Translations under genes and position numbers: made by a program | Notes under the pieces: generated by a model | What the model saw: only the letters and a program-made list of their open reading frames with translations | Told to the model about the DNA's origin: nothing | The model's database searches: none | Assembly: GCA_014898425.1 (NCBI GenBank) | Contig: RCSZ01000011.1 | Location: forward strand, 866,501 to 930,500 | DNA from: Botryotinia globosa | Taxonomy: Eukaryota > Ascomycota > Leotiomycetes > Helotiales > Sclerotiniaceae | Length of the DNA stretch: 64,000 bases | Reading direction: 5' to 3' | Shown here: positions 22,807-37,179 of the stretch, in pieces | How the letters are laid out: the number at the start of each line of letters is the position of its first letter | Position numbering within the stretch: the first letter of the stretch is position 1

Positions 22807-25062
22807 TCTGTACAGAGTTTCTAGTTTTGACGACGATAGATAATGCGCAATGAGTTTCCTACGTCTGATTCAATGTCGCGGCTTTGACAGTTTGTTTCGA
22901 AGATTCTCCGGAATTTCCGCAAGCACAAAATTCGTCCCAAGTCTCTAGGTAGGTACTTGTGTATCTTGTGTCAAAACTGTTCAATTATTCATCCGATCTT
23001 CAAAACAATTGAGCAATATCGAGACAAGGATTCGTTCGTTCGTGTAAAATTTCGATCGTCGTGTTCGTGTCAAGTTTTACCCGTCGTGTCTCACAATGTT
23101 TCCTTCGTGTTATAAACAATCCTTTTCTCGCGGAAATAAAGAAAACCTTGTGATGCTATCACGCAGGCATGGAAAAATAGGAGAAAGTAAAGTAGAAATA
23201 AAGGTATATTAGCAAAAATAAGGAAAATAAATGTCAAAGGAACTTGACCTACGCATGTAACTAGAGGCGTTCGGGATGTTTCTCTCCCGGAGGATCGACG
23301 ACTCGTATGTCTTAGTGAAGACCAGACGACCGGAGCTTAGGATATTAAGCTTATAGTGGTGCCGTGAGATATGGGACGTGAGGGTCCGGGGACGGCAATG
23401 CTATCAACTTATCGATTGATTTGTGTTTTTCTTCTCAAGAGCTCAATCCCTTTTGAATTCTCTGCAGTGTTCATAGAGAATTGACACGGTGCCCACATGG
23501 CCTTTGGTGCGAGAGGAAGCAACCAGAGCGAGGGAAACTTGTCGTATATATGAAAGACGTCCTATTCTCGGCTATGCAGACATCCGCGAAGTCCACGAAG
23601 ATACTTATCAGGGAGGGAGGGTATCTTGTTGATATGGGCCAAACCTTATGTTGTCGTGGGAAAGCATTCAGGGAGGAACAGTGAGTGGGACATGAACAGA
23701 GAATCCATGGATCTTTTCGATCATAATTTTAAAAATAAAGCGGCGTCGGAAGTATTGCCTATCTCGAGCCTATCTCGAACCCATGTGAATGCATCATCTA
23801 AAAGCGGCGTTTTACCCCGTAATTTACCCGTATCGGGTCAAGAAGGAACTTTAGGTGTTACGTTACTACTCTGCTCAACTCAAGACTTTCTGAATAGGTA
23901 GGTAGGTAGGTAGGTAGGTAGGTAGGTAGGTAAGCAAAGTAAACCTATGAAAAAAGCTCATGTATTATCACAACTTCAAATTCACACTTGTTATTCGCCT
24001 CGAGACCAACCGTACCTCCATTAACCGGACCTACCTGCACACATTCATCGCTACTCTCCTGTTCACAGCTTTCTTCCTTCCGACCCCTTCACTTGCCGAG
24101 GATGAGGAAAACAAGTCTCGCCGAATCACATCAACTCAATTTTTCTTGAAATACTGTACGTGCCCTTTCTATCAGTCGCCTGCATCTTTGTCTTTTTCCA
24201 GAAACTGTGGATCTTTTCAATACTGTTCCTTACGCCTAGCAGACATTCTTTCGGCTCTTAATTGGCCTCTACTGCTATCGACAGCAAACGATGTTTTGGG
24301 AAAACTCATGCTTGTGTTAAGCTTTAAGCAGTTAGTTCTATGAGGGTTTTTGTCTTTCTTCTAACTAACCTAGCTTTGGCACTTTACAGGACTGCGTCAT
24401 TCATTACCTTCAAGATAAATTTCAATTTGGAAATTATCATCTTATTTCGACAAAGCGCCGGCTTTGCAACTCAATCTTTGGTGGGCAAATTTTGATGGAG
24501 TATTCATATACATACTCTCTTCTATTCTCACGCAAAGGAATTCTTCTGACAAACCTTTTAACACATAAAGGCTTTCCTAACTCCTTCACAAGATTGCTTC
24601 TGGGGATTGGATCAAAAGGGGTTTCACACCCCAGTGAGATCATTTGGAAACTTCCGATCGCGTCGTATCGAAGTAGCAGTGTTACGAACAACAGTTCTGA
24701 TTCTATTATAACAACACTAGTGGTTTAATTATCTCTTGGAATTTTGCTGTGCAACCCCGAGTTCTCATATCTGCCTACTTATATTCTACCACACTTCCCC
24801 ATTGTCTCCCCAAGTATGATGGTCCTGCCGTTTTCAATGGTCCCGGCTGCAGTTTGACATTCAGATGCTTCCAATATCTTAATTCGAATATTCTATTGGG
24901 TTGAAATCTTCGTTTCGGATATTGGAAGACTCAATAAAGCTTACTTTAAGACTGCTAGTTCCAAACTGTGGAACGCTTTGATGGACGCTAGACCATTTTG
25001 CCCCAACTACCTTGAAAAGCTTGAATGTTCGCAATTGCTTTTATCTCCACGCTTTCAGGCGT
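22807..25062. other. Long intergenic region with a TAGG microsatellite
   Basis: About 2.25 kb with no gene I can support. The ORF at 23960-24343 includes a signal-peptide-like stretch (LHTFIATLLFTAFFLPTPSLA) but no motif or confirmed splice form. Sequence 22980-23110 repeats CGTGT/CGTCGTG words. 24100-24730 has coding-like patches without a continuous frame. Confidence 0.4.
23895..23932. repeat. (TAGG)n microsatellite, about 9.5 copies
   Basis: A perfect tetranucleotide run in the middle of the gene-poor stretch. Confidence 0.97.
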
Positions 25063-25998
25063 TTAGAAATAAATGCCCAAGCCAAAATTTCCTTTGGTGT
25101 CGCCAAGCAATTTTGGAGACCCTTCTCCAGACGCTGTGTCGCTTAACAGCGTAGACATGGGAGATAGTGGGGTCGTGAAATTGTCTTCGAGGCTTGGGAG
25201 TCTGTCTTGATGATCATTAATAGTAGTTGTGATGGCAGCCATGGGTAATAGTGAATCGTTAGGGTCTGTAAGTCGGCGCGGATTTTGATCCTGATATTGA
25301 AGAGAGAGTTCTGCCTTCATAGCCATAGATTCCACAGTTTTTTGGAAACTTGCTCCATCTCTCAATTCGTCTTCCATGTCTGCTACTAGCTCATCTGGTT
25401 CAAGAAACAAAACAAACTTCTTGCCAGGAGTATAAGTATGAAGAGGAAAGTTGGCGTCAGTGAATTGGTGTTGACTGGGTCTAGGAGTCTCTTCCTCTTC
25501 GTCCTCCTCCATTCTCAACTGTCTTAAAACCTCCCCTCTCTCCCCTTTTCTCTCCGCCTCCCTTTCTTTTTCTTCTCTCGCCTTCCTCTCTGCCACTTTC
25601 GCCGCTATTGCTTTTGAGACACATGCAGGGCAGCGTTGCTTAAGTCTCAGCATCTTGAATTCAGTCTTTTGACCATTTCGACCTCTTGCTTCGCTGCATT
25701 TGTTGATTTCTATCGACAGATCTTCGATCTCGCGGAAGAGTCCACAACGTTCTAGCTCCAATGGTTGTTTGGTTCCCGTCTTACAGCCGGGGAAACAGCT
25801 ATACATGGTGTAGTATAGGACACACATTTGGTGGAGAGCTTCGAGGACCTGATACTTGGCAAAGTGTTAGGTATATAATGGTATGATTGGCTGGGACTCG
25901 ATCAAAATGGAAATACTCACAGTTAGTCTTGAAACTGGTTGCCGGCCAGGCAGCGAATTCAGGAATAAGTCCGAAGAGGTTGAATTTAACGCCTGGTA
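25063..25998 (-). CDS. Orphan Lys/Glu-rich protein, 5' end unresolved
   Basis: The main frame (25854-25063) encodes VLEALHQMCVLYYTMYSCF, a Cys-bearing segment (LRLKQRCPACVSKAI), a highly charged Glu/Arg/Lys helix (about 25 residues starting AAKVAERKAREEKER), and an acidic and then Ser/Pro-rich tail. A 66-nt GT-AG intron (25920-25855) joins it in phase to an exon ending LPGRQPVSRLT (about 25998-25921). Further upstream the best splice choice leads back to a TAA with no ATG. Either an upstream exon is missed or the 5' end is broken. The C-x2-C pair RCPAC and the adjacent helix are the only landmarks. No family recognised. Confidence 0.55.
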
Positions 25999-26040
25999 GG
26001 CTGAAGACGGGATGTCTCAATGAAGTAGTAACAAACGTAC

Positions 26041-27160
26041 CTCTTTCTAGGACGATAGCAGTTTATTGTGTTACGGCTATAAGAAACTGGAGTAGCCCCC
26101 TCATCGCCGATGTTTAGTGATATTTTTAAACGGCACAATATGAATAATAAATATAGTTCAAGAGTCGGATACGGGCATCTTGATAACATATTATGGGGCG
26201 CCGCCGGCACGTTCACTCTGCCGTATGATCAAAACAAGGATGAACTTTCAATGTGAGTGAATTAACAGATTGACTTTGGATTGTGCCAACTTACATGGCT
26301 AGGTAGGATAAAGTAATCGACACTGTCGCGTAATTTTCAAACAGAAGAATCAGTTTGAAAATTGTGCTGAAGTTCAGGATCAAGGAACGGCGATAACTCA
26401 CTTTCCTCAAGATAAACAGGATGATGGAGACATAATGATTCCAATAAAAAAAGCTATGTGCAAGTTAAAATAAAATCTCCAGAGCACATGATTCCTCAGA
26501 ATAACTGCGGGATTTACAACTTCAAATTGCAAGTGAACCTGCACAAAGCCATCACATTCTCCCAATCACCATAAGAATATTGCTCCAAAATGGAATTCAT
26601 TCTCAGCTTTTAGATGGCAATAAGAGCACTTGACATTTCGGTTCTACATTAGGGTTCATACTACCAAATTGATCGTATCTGCTGTAATTGGAATTATACC
26701 AGTTTTGTGTCGGTTTTTGTGTGGCTTTAAATTAAACGAAAATTAAGTATCGTCCGGTAACCTGAACTGAATACCTTTTTGATGTGCAATTGTATAAGGA
26801 ACCATCGAGTTTTTAATTGAAGAATTCAAAGCCTGTTACTTTCCAGAACAAAACTACTCATAACTGCCTAATATTCTTCAAACACCTAGGTACAATGATC
26901 AATTTTACCCCCGCATAATAGAGGGAAAGCACTCAAGGTTACTCGAAAATGACTAAGCGAAGCCTACATGATGTACTTATTTACCTACTTAAAGATCTCC
27001 ATCGCACTAATGTGTAATCAAGTCTGGGGAATCACATGCGCTAGTACAAGTAGTGACACTCTTCTTCTGAACAGTTACATCACAAAGTGTCCAGACCTTT
27101 TCCTGAAATGTGTCTCTTTCGCAACATCATCGATAGCCACAACACCCAGCTCCAACCAAG
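26041..27160. other. Intergenic region
   Basis: About 1.1 kb without a supported gene. The ORF at 26968-27252 overlaps the start of the next gene in another frame and is a shadow. Confidence 0.5.
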
Positions 27161-28243
27161 ATGGATCGTTTCAAGACAACTTCCAGCCTTCGTCAATTGC
27201 TAAGAATACACTTTCCTCACAAACGACACGCATTAACAAACTCGTCGTTTAAGAATTTCTCTAGAGAATTGATCCAGCAGATTGCTGACAACTTGGATGT
27301 CGCATCGGCCGCACTATTCTCCATTTCGTGCAAAACAATCTATGTCATCATCGGATCTCAATACATATCCAATCTAACACGCCACGAGAACTTGTTATTT
27401 CGAAGAATATTGGCATATGATATTAAGAATATGACCTTGAATGGTTGCTGCGATATTACCTGTTCTCTGCAATGTTCGAGCCCCGCGAAAGGTGTCGGCA
27501 AGGTTCTTCAGAAGCTTTCAAATTTTTCGGTTAACCACAGAAAAAGATTGAGTAGATCATATCACATGAATGAGATGGCTGCAGCATATCTAGCCCGGGA
27601 TCTACATTACTACATCTGCTTCTTTGCCCCCTATAACCGAGTTGGTTTTCCCTGGACTGTCGAAAGAGAAGTGTTTTGGAATATTATCCGCGAAGATAGT
27701 GAATCTTGTGGTTTCCAGAAGGATCGGGTTACATTCATTACCCAACGCGGTTCCACATTAGTCCGCCAACATAGGGCTTTCCAAGGAAAATGTGGCGAAG
27801 TAATACGGCTACGCGTCGATATATGTGCCCATCTTCAATGCTATTCGAATTCGATGCACATCCGTCCCCGAATTTGCCCAACGAGACGGGATCTAGTTAT
27901 TGACATATCCGACAACATTCCCAAGAGCTCATGGGGACTATACTGGAAGAAAGTTGAAGAGGAGACAAGTGAGATTGAACATTGTGTCGAGTGCCAGACT
28001 GAATTTTCAATTCGTTTCGCTCACGTACGAGACTGTATTCCAAATCTACATTGTCGCATGGAGCTCACAATTACTACCTGGAAAGAACTTGGGCGAAAGC
28101 TTGATGACAAGATATGGAGAGAACACTTCCCTGGGCCTCAAAAAGGCGTCCCGATACCTGTCCCGCGAGTCCAAGCGCCCAGAAAAAGAATCGCTGATGC
28201 CTTCACTCCTTTGGCCGTTCTTAATCTACTACCATTTGTATAA
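27161..28243 (+). CDS. F-box-like Cys-rich protein, paralog B
   Basis: A single-exon frame of 360 aa starting MDRFKTTSSLRQLL. An F-box-like segment (FSRELIQQIADNLDVAS, then LFSISCKTIYVII) at about residues 30-62 precedes SQYISNL and Cys clusters CCDITC, KCGEVIRLRVDICAHLQC and HCVECQ. It ends with the W-R-E-H-F-P element that its paralog at 6322-7599 shares as W-R-K-H-I-P. The first Cys cluster of paralog A (CTFC) is rearranged here. The C terminus is shorter, without the hydrophobic tail or the YPGGL repeat. Arrangement and spacing of shared residues show common descent rather than recent duplication, as identity is low. Function unknown; SCF adaptor activity is an inference. Confidence 0.7.
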   Translation: MDRFKTTSSLRQLLRIHFPHKRHALTNSSFKNFSRELIQQIADNLDVASAALFSISCKTIYVIIGSQYISNLTRHENLLFRRILAYDIKNMTLNGCCDITCSLQCSSPAKGVGKVLQKLSNFSVNHRKRLSRSYHMNEMAAAYLARDLHYYICFFAPYNRVGFPWTVEREVFWNIIREDSESCGFQKDRVTFITQRGSTLVRQHRAFQGKCGEVIRLRVDICAHLQCYSNSMHIRPRICPTRRDLVIDISDNIPKSSWGLYWKKVEEETSEIEHCVECQTEFSIRFAHVRDCIPNLHCRMELTITTWKELGRKLDDKIWREHFPGPQKGVPIPVPRVQAPRKRIADAFTPLAVLNLLPFV

Positions 28244-30140
28244 GTCGACGTCTTCTAAGATCCTTCCTAAAACTCGACATAGAACTTGGTGTCAGTTTAC
28301 TGCGATGAAGCGATGGTATTGGAGATCCGTTTCCAACTTCTTCGACATCTTATCGACAATTTTCGACGACCTCTAACATCGCGGAGAGGGTTCTGTAAAA
28401 ACAGGTTAACGTGGTAGGGGGCTGATAATGATGGGTTCTTTTACCTCTCGAATAAAGATACGGACAACAATGGATAACAGCGAAAGGGATTTTATTGATC
28501 TGCAGAATTATGATTGAGGAAAAGTCATTTAATGACAAGGATTTACAATGGGAGTCTGGAGAATCGGTGCCACTGGGAGCCTTGATAATGGACATCTTTT
28601 GTATCTTGAAAATAATCTTAATCAATATAATCAATATATGAAATGAAATCGTATGACCTAATTTGAATCATTGAATCGGCTATATTGGAGTTCCTGCCGA
28701 GCCATCCCTAGAAAATAATAGACGGATTTGAACATCACTTCATTTACTACCGCAAGGAAAGCAGGAACTCAACCATTCGAAGCTGAAAATATACTCCTTT
28801 ACTCGAAATAAAGTTTGGAGTGATCGTCTTTGGAATGAACTACCATCGCGGCTCTGGCTTTCGTCAAGAAACTTCGGTGTTTGGGTGGTTCTTTCTCTTG
28901 TTTTCTTTTCTGTTTGAGGGACTCCTTTCAAAATTCAAATACATTTTTGTACTTCAAAGATGATTACAAGGAATAATACACCGGGCAGGAGCCATGTCTT
29001 CAACACTGGCATCCATGTTATTGGTTTATTAATCCGTAGGAATCAATGGGCCTCATTTCTTCATATTTCATTCTGTTTCGAGCGGCTTATTGGGTATCAT
29101 GTTTTGAGTATTATTTTGTCATCAAAGATACTTGTGTTTGCGTCAAAATGGCAATTCACAGTTGATATCCAAAATGTATGATGGAAACGGGCGAGTTCTT
29201 TCTATGCTTCATAATAGTTGCTACTTCTTTTCTAGAGGTCTGGATACCCAAGTTTCACACAGAAGTTTCTCACAAGACTTCTTAATGGTTGTTCAGTGTG
29301 AAGGGCAATTCAATCCTGCAATTCTTTTGTGTTCATTGTGCAAGTTGTACTTTTGAAGCGATCCATCCTTTTGAATTCTGCTTTGTCCCGTGTGGTTTTT
29401 TATAAGCCCAGAAGTGAATCTGGACTATAGATACATGAGTAGTGTCACTCAACACACAGATATCATTCACCTGGCACTATGCAGGCTCCTTGAAAGCATG
29501 CGAATCCCCACCAGACAAGGGTGCCGATCTGCTCAAGGAGGGTCTTATTGTCCACCAACATGCAAATTAAGATCTCAACGGAAGGAAAGAAAAGTTTCTT
29601 GATGGTCATTGTGAACAATTCCCTTCTGGTTATTCTTCAAAGTCAACGAGGCGAAGAATTATGATCAGATATTTTCTAAAGTCACGTGAAATGGAGAAAT
29701 AGCTGAACATCAATATTGTGGAGATTTTCCACCAGTTGCAGATCAAGAGAATCACGCCATCAATCAAGTCATAGACCAATCATATTCAGATTTATTTATG
29801 GTCATCATTCAACAGTTCGCTCTATATCGGCATAAATAGGGGAGAGAAACCGTTTAACGATAATGAGGATGGGAGGTTGCAACCCTCCGGAGTCGGACGG
29901 AAGGACTACATCACCAGTGCTGTGAAGTATTCTTTTGGGTCAATACTCAATACCTAGGTATGGGAAGGCTTGATATACTTTCAATCAGCAAGGTTGGAGT
30001 GAATCTAGAGCCCATATACTCAAGTTTGAAACTGCTTGTTTGTCCATGGGTGTTGATGTAGAGTTTGGTTCCATTCTCAAAGCACCTTGACAGGTATTGG
30101 CTTTTTGTTGAGGTTCAGAATGACCATATAATATCATTAC
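28244..30140. other. Intergenic region, no gene supported
   Basis: About 1.9 kb. Small ORFs at 28350-28634, 28740-28931, 28960-29356 and 29390-29602 have no motif and lie in different frames. Nothing else recognised. Confidence 0.5.
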
Positions 30141-31428
30141 TCACTTAACGAATATTGCCTCTTTTTCTGTATGATTACTAGGTAGTCTTGAGGTAGTCTT
30201 ATATATTATCACTCTTTTTTTGTTCGGTTCTGCGCATTGCGCGAGACATATTTCGGCGATATCCCAATGATGAGAAGTATGTGCCCAACCTAGCCATTGC
30301 TTTATCTCGGATAGACTAGATTTGCACCACTCGACGGTTTCGGTATCAGTGGTATCGATGGCGCAGCGAAGGAGGATGATGGTTGCGGAACAGATGTGGT
30401 ATGCGCTATCTTTGATGGGTTTAGTTATCCATAGCACACTGAGATGGAGGGTAGGACATACATGGCATCCAAAATTCGTTGAGATTATGTCCTGTTAGCG
30501 AAGTGAGGAAGGTTGTTATTGCTTTTGCGCATTCGCGTAGCATTGCTTGGTGGTATGCTTTGACTTCTTTTAGACATGGCTCGGGAGAATGTGTGGCACT
30601 CTGTGTGGTAATCGGTATTCAGCTTTATACAAGTGTGGATAGTGAACTTACATGAAAGGCTATACGGCAAAGTAGCATTTTGACCGAGAGAAATCCGAGC
30701 CTTAGGCTGCTGAGACCCGATACTTGTTCAGCGTTGGATTTACTTGTCGCCCATTGTGGAAGAGACTCTTCCCATTCATCAAGATTGGTCTCGAGTTGCC
30801 GCAAGAGTTTGTTGGTTTCGGTGATTGGTCTGCATCTACGATCATACAGCAGTGGAAGGATATCGCCAAGGATTTCGGTCAGCTCACAGAGGAAGATAAA
30901 GCATTCTGCTGGGCGTATGCGTAGAATTTCGTGATTACCTTCTGTGAGAAGTCCCTTGAGTGTAGGGAGCGGGACATCATGGGCGAAGCTCGACCTAGGA
31001 GATTGTTTTAGTAATTGGTCATCCTCTGCAATGATGGGGCCGATGATCATCGAGGACTTGTCGTTAACATTGGATCTTTCCTGTCGACTGTAGTCGGGAC
31101 TTTGAATACCAGATTGCTCCGCGGTACTATCTTCCGGGAAACTGTTTTTATGTCTCAGAGAAGTAGAAGGGCTTGCATCAAGGATTCTGTAACGTTTCAA
31201 TGAACGCACTGAAGGTACTTTAATGTTATTTGTGTTTGGAGTGGTATGTTTCCTCGTTCTGGAGGCTTCTGACCTATCACAATCGGCACCTTGCTCCCGA
31301 CAAATACGACATGGACCATTTGATAAGTCGGCTTCACATCTTAACTTACGCTTTCGACATCGATCGCAGGCTGGAATTTTGTGAGACCGATATGGTCGGG
31401 ATTCGTTTAACGTGAAAGGAGGATCCAT
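30141..31428 (-). CDS. Zn2Cys6 transcription factor (AflR-like)
   Basis: A fungal binuclear-cluster DNA-binding regulator. Three exons, 31428-30652, 30600-30462 and 30409-30141, join in phase across two short GT-AG introns to 394 aa. The zinc cluster at residues 21-50 has exact spacing C-x2-C-x6-C-x8-C-x2-C-x6-C with the basic KRKLR loop. The middle is Ser/Pro/Arg-rich. The C-terminal part holds leucine-rich helices (LLRQLETNLDEWEESLPQW and LRLGFLSVKMLLCRIAFH), then LTSLTGHNLNEFWMPYSAYH and ILLRCAIDT, typical of the activator end in secondary-metabolite regulators. It is adjacent to and codirectional with the PLP enzyme at 31761 and the NRPS-like gene at 34171, so it is a candidate local regulator. 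That link is inference from position. Confidence 0.88.
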
Positions 31429-31760
31429 TGGTTCATGGAATCTGATAGCTGTAAACCACTCGTAAAAACACGGTTAAGTACCACCCAAAATTGTTAGTGT
31501 TACCAGTTGTCCGAAGTATTTTGTATCTAGCAAGATATCCAATATGGTAGGATGGTTCAGTTTTCCGAAGTGACATTCGAGAATCGGTACTATAACCTTA
31601 TCGGATGTGAATAGACTTGGACTGTGCACTTCATTTATATTGACAGGCATTTTCATTCTGTTTGCGCATTCAACATGTTTCAAAAAAGTTGGAGTAATTA
31701 GGCTTGCTTGAATTAGTAACGAGATTTGCAATTTGAACAGGTACTTTCAGTTTCTTGTAT
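31429..31760. other. Spacer between regulator and PLP enzyme
   Basis: Holds the promoter of the Zn2Cys6 gene and the 3' end of the PLP-enzyme gene, both on the minus strand. No gene supported. Confidence 0.5.
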
Positions 31761-34170
<2,410 letters not shown>

Positions 34171-37163
34171 CTAATGGAAATACTTATAGACTCCGGAGAT
34201 GTGTTTCCAGCACATGTCTAACGCCTCTACTACCCCATCCAGCAATTCTCCCTTCTCCAAATCCTTCAAATTTTGCTCCAACTGCTCGGCACTACTGGCT
34301 CCTACAATCACCGCATCATTCAATTCCTTCTTCACGGAAGAGTGATGCGCCATCCACCTCAATCCACATTCCGCCTCGGTAAGTCCATGTTTCTTAATCA
34401 CAGGTCGAAGAATATCTTCCAATGCGTAGAGATTTCGATCATTAATATAGCGGCCGTGATGTAATTGTCCTTGTGGCTTGGAAGGATCGAAGCGGGAGCC
34501 AGCTTCGTATTCGGTTTGATCGCGATGGTATTTCGAGGTGAGGAAACCACCGGCTAGTGGTTGGAATGCGTAGAGAGACATGTTGTAAAAGCGGAGACAG
34601 GGAATGAGTTCTGCTTCTACGAAACGGTTGAAGGCGTTGTAAAGACCCTGGTGGACGGACGGTTTTACCCAGCCGTTTTTTTCGGCAATGTCGCAGATTC
34701 GAGCTATTTCCCAGGAGGTATAGTTGGAAATTCCAAAACGCTCAAATCTCCCTTCTTGGTGGAGTTTATTAACTTCACTAAGGGTTTCTTCGAAGGGGGT
34801 ACTGCGGTCGGGACCGTGACGGTAGAACATCTCTATACGATCCGTGTCCAGCGCTTTCATACCGTCTTCGAAACCAAGACGGAAATCGGCAGCAGAGTGA
34901 GAGTATGTATCTTCTGTGGGCAATGACATTGCTCCCTTAACAGCATCTAGCTTTCGCACGGCAGGGCTTGCTTCGAGGGCCTTCTCCACCACCATAGGCT
35001 GCATTGGCACTTTCTCAGTATCCGCGTGTATCGCCCACGAGCCTTCAAAGAAATAAAGTAATTTAACAGCCGGGTTCGCCGTCACATCATCATAACCTGC
35101 CTCGCTGCTCGCTCGCAAACTAGCCAGCCATGTTGCAGGCGACACTGTATGAAGTGGCTGAATTGCCACAATAGCAGACAACAACGTGCTCCAAGATACC
35201 AGCTGCGGATTCCGCAGATTGAACACCGTTGCAGCGTTATCGGCTGTTCGTGTCGTTGCAGCCGTAGCTAGGTCGACTAGTATATCTCTCAACAACTCCA
35301 CAGGCACAAAATCGACATTGTCAAATCTTGGACCAAGGCTATCGGAGATCTGTCCCAAATGCAGGGAACTGAGCACTAAACTTGGTAGCCACTCCCGTGG
35401 ATTCCAAATGCCAGGGCTGTGCACAGGACCGGCGACCTGACCCACGCAGACCACAGTCGTAGGTATTTTGCTTCCGAGATACCGACCACCAGCGTCGACA
35501 AGCAGCTCTGCAAGGAATTTGGCGCGGCCGTAGCCAAAAGGTGCAGGTGTATCGGGGCTTTCGAGGGGTTTCTCGGGGGCTGGACCGTGTCTATATCCCT
35601 CCACAGCAGCCATTGATGATATGAAAATGAACCGTACTGTGGGAGAAGTAGCAGAAGCAGCTAGAGTGAACAAGTTTACCAACGCGGCAAGCTGTGGACG
35701 AAACGCAGATAGTGGCAGGTTAAAATTGACGGGCCATGCTGCATGGACAATTAGATTGACGTCTGAACGGAGCGAGTCGTATAAAGTACTATCTAGGCCT
35801 AGGAATGGTGACTCGACATTGACTTTGATAAAAGTAACACGTTTGTCAAGTTGGCTTGTAGGTAATCCAGCTGCAACAAAGTTCTTGTATTGTGGATCTC
35901 TCCCGCCGTCTTTGCCACGATTCAAGCAAAATATGCGTGCAATTCTATCGCGGCTAAGTAGTGCTTGCAATAAATGAGTACCTACGATGCCTGTAGACCC
36001 GGTCAAGAGGACATTGACTTGCTCAGATGCCTGCTCGGGATGCTCAGCTGTTTCTTTAGATATTGTTATATGATGTATGAATTTGTGATATGTAGTAAGT
36101 AAATCTTCCATAGACCCCCGTTCACTTTGAACAGTTTCATTAGGTGTAAGAATGGCAGTCACCAGTTGGGATACGGTGGGTTTTTGGTAGACAGTTGAAA
36201 GCGCAAAATCGGAATGGTAAAAGATACGTCCTAAAGTACGCGTGAGCTGGAGACCTTGAAGTGAATCCATACCACGATCGAAAAGATTGTCATCATTGTC
36301 AAGACTTGGCCAACCTGTTAAAGTAATAAGGATTTGTTGCCGGATAAGACGCGTAGTTCCGTCAAGGCCTGTTGGAGCGACATGATGCCTTGTATCGCTA
36401 GTCAGGTCATCCTTGTTAATCAACAACACATCTGCATTTTTGTAAAGATTGTCAATTTCTTCAGTGTACTGGCTGATATTTTAGCACCACGCATAAAAGT
36501 CCCCTTGGGAGCGCAAATTAGGCGGCGGTCCATGGGGATGACGAGAACGAAAGATTTCTCAACATGTGCATGAGCCGGAGCAGTACGGTTACTTTCTTCA
36601 ATACTCGGCCATATTCGCTCTATAAGAGCAGCCCGTTCTGCTGTTGTAAGGGTTAAATCCGAAACTGGCTCAATCAGGAGAGCGGCCTCGAGCTTTTGGG
36701 CTCCGATGACAAGTGCACCGCTTACTTCAGGATTACTAGCCATGATGTGCTGTTCCATCGAAATGGGGTTTGTCTTTTCGCCATTCAGGAAAACAATAAT
36801 ATCGTCTGACCGAGTACGCCAACACCATAGATCTGGAATACTAGGGTGCGGTTCAAACAAATCCTTCGTGCGATATCCTTCAAGCTGCTGCATTTCTGGG
36901 ACGGTGAAGCATGGCTGCATATCGGCGAGCCTCTTCTTACGTTGGACAATCAACTCATAAATGTCGTTGCTCGTCTTGTCAAAAATAGCGCCAATGCATG
37001 GATGAAATTTTACATATCGCCACACACTTCGACCTACTGCCGATGGAAGCAGCTCTGATGGAAGTAATTGAGGGATAACTCCGGTCTCGGTAGCTCCCTA
37101 CAGACAACGAAGATATGACGACATGAGGCAACAAAGCATCTTGCCATTGTGCAAAGTTCTCAT
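34171..37163 (-). pseudogene. NRPS-like A-T-R enzyme fused to a partial AKR7-type aldo-keto reductase, frameshifted
   Basis: A-T-R enzymes adenylate an acid, load it on a carrier domain and reduce it to an aldehyde. Reading 5' to 3' on the minus strand: a piece of adenylation domain begins near 37160 and enters the GATETG motif at about 37095, apparently after a one-base shift. It continues YRTKDLF, DDIIVFLNGEKTNP and PKGTFMRG to about 36480. There the frame breaks by an extra AT dinucleotide. The second frame (36429-34171, 752 codons) carries the carrier-domain Ser in FDRGMDSLQG (residue 56). The thioester reductase follows, with cofactor motif TGSTGIVG (143-150) and Tyr300/Lys304 in YGRAK. 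From about residue 503 it becomes an AKR7-like reductase: FYRHGPDRSTPFEETL, RFGISNYTSW, YAFQPLAGGFLTSKYHRDQ, ending near the usual AKR7 C terminus. About 85 N-terminal residues of AKR7, including catalytic Tyr and Lys, are missing. The upstream two thirds of the A domain are also absent. Confidence 0.8.
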
Positions 37164-37179
37164 ATTTGGCTGCCATCAC

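Noticed and set aside
23960..24343. Possible small secreted protein with signal-peptide-like stretch
   Set aside because: The hydrophobic segment begins 25 residues in, the rest is compositionally unremarkable, and no splice-supported mature protein is visible.
26968..27252. 94-codon ORF overlapping the start of F-box-like paralog B
   Set aside because: It overlaps the supported gene in another frame, and the gene frame has the conserved motifs.
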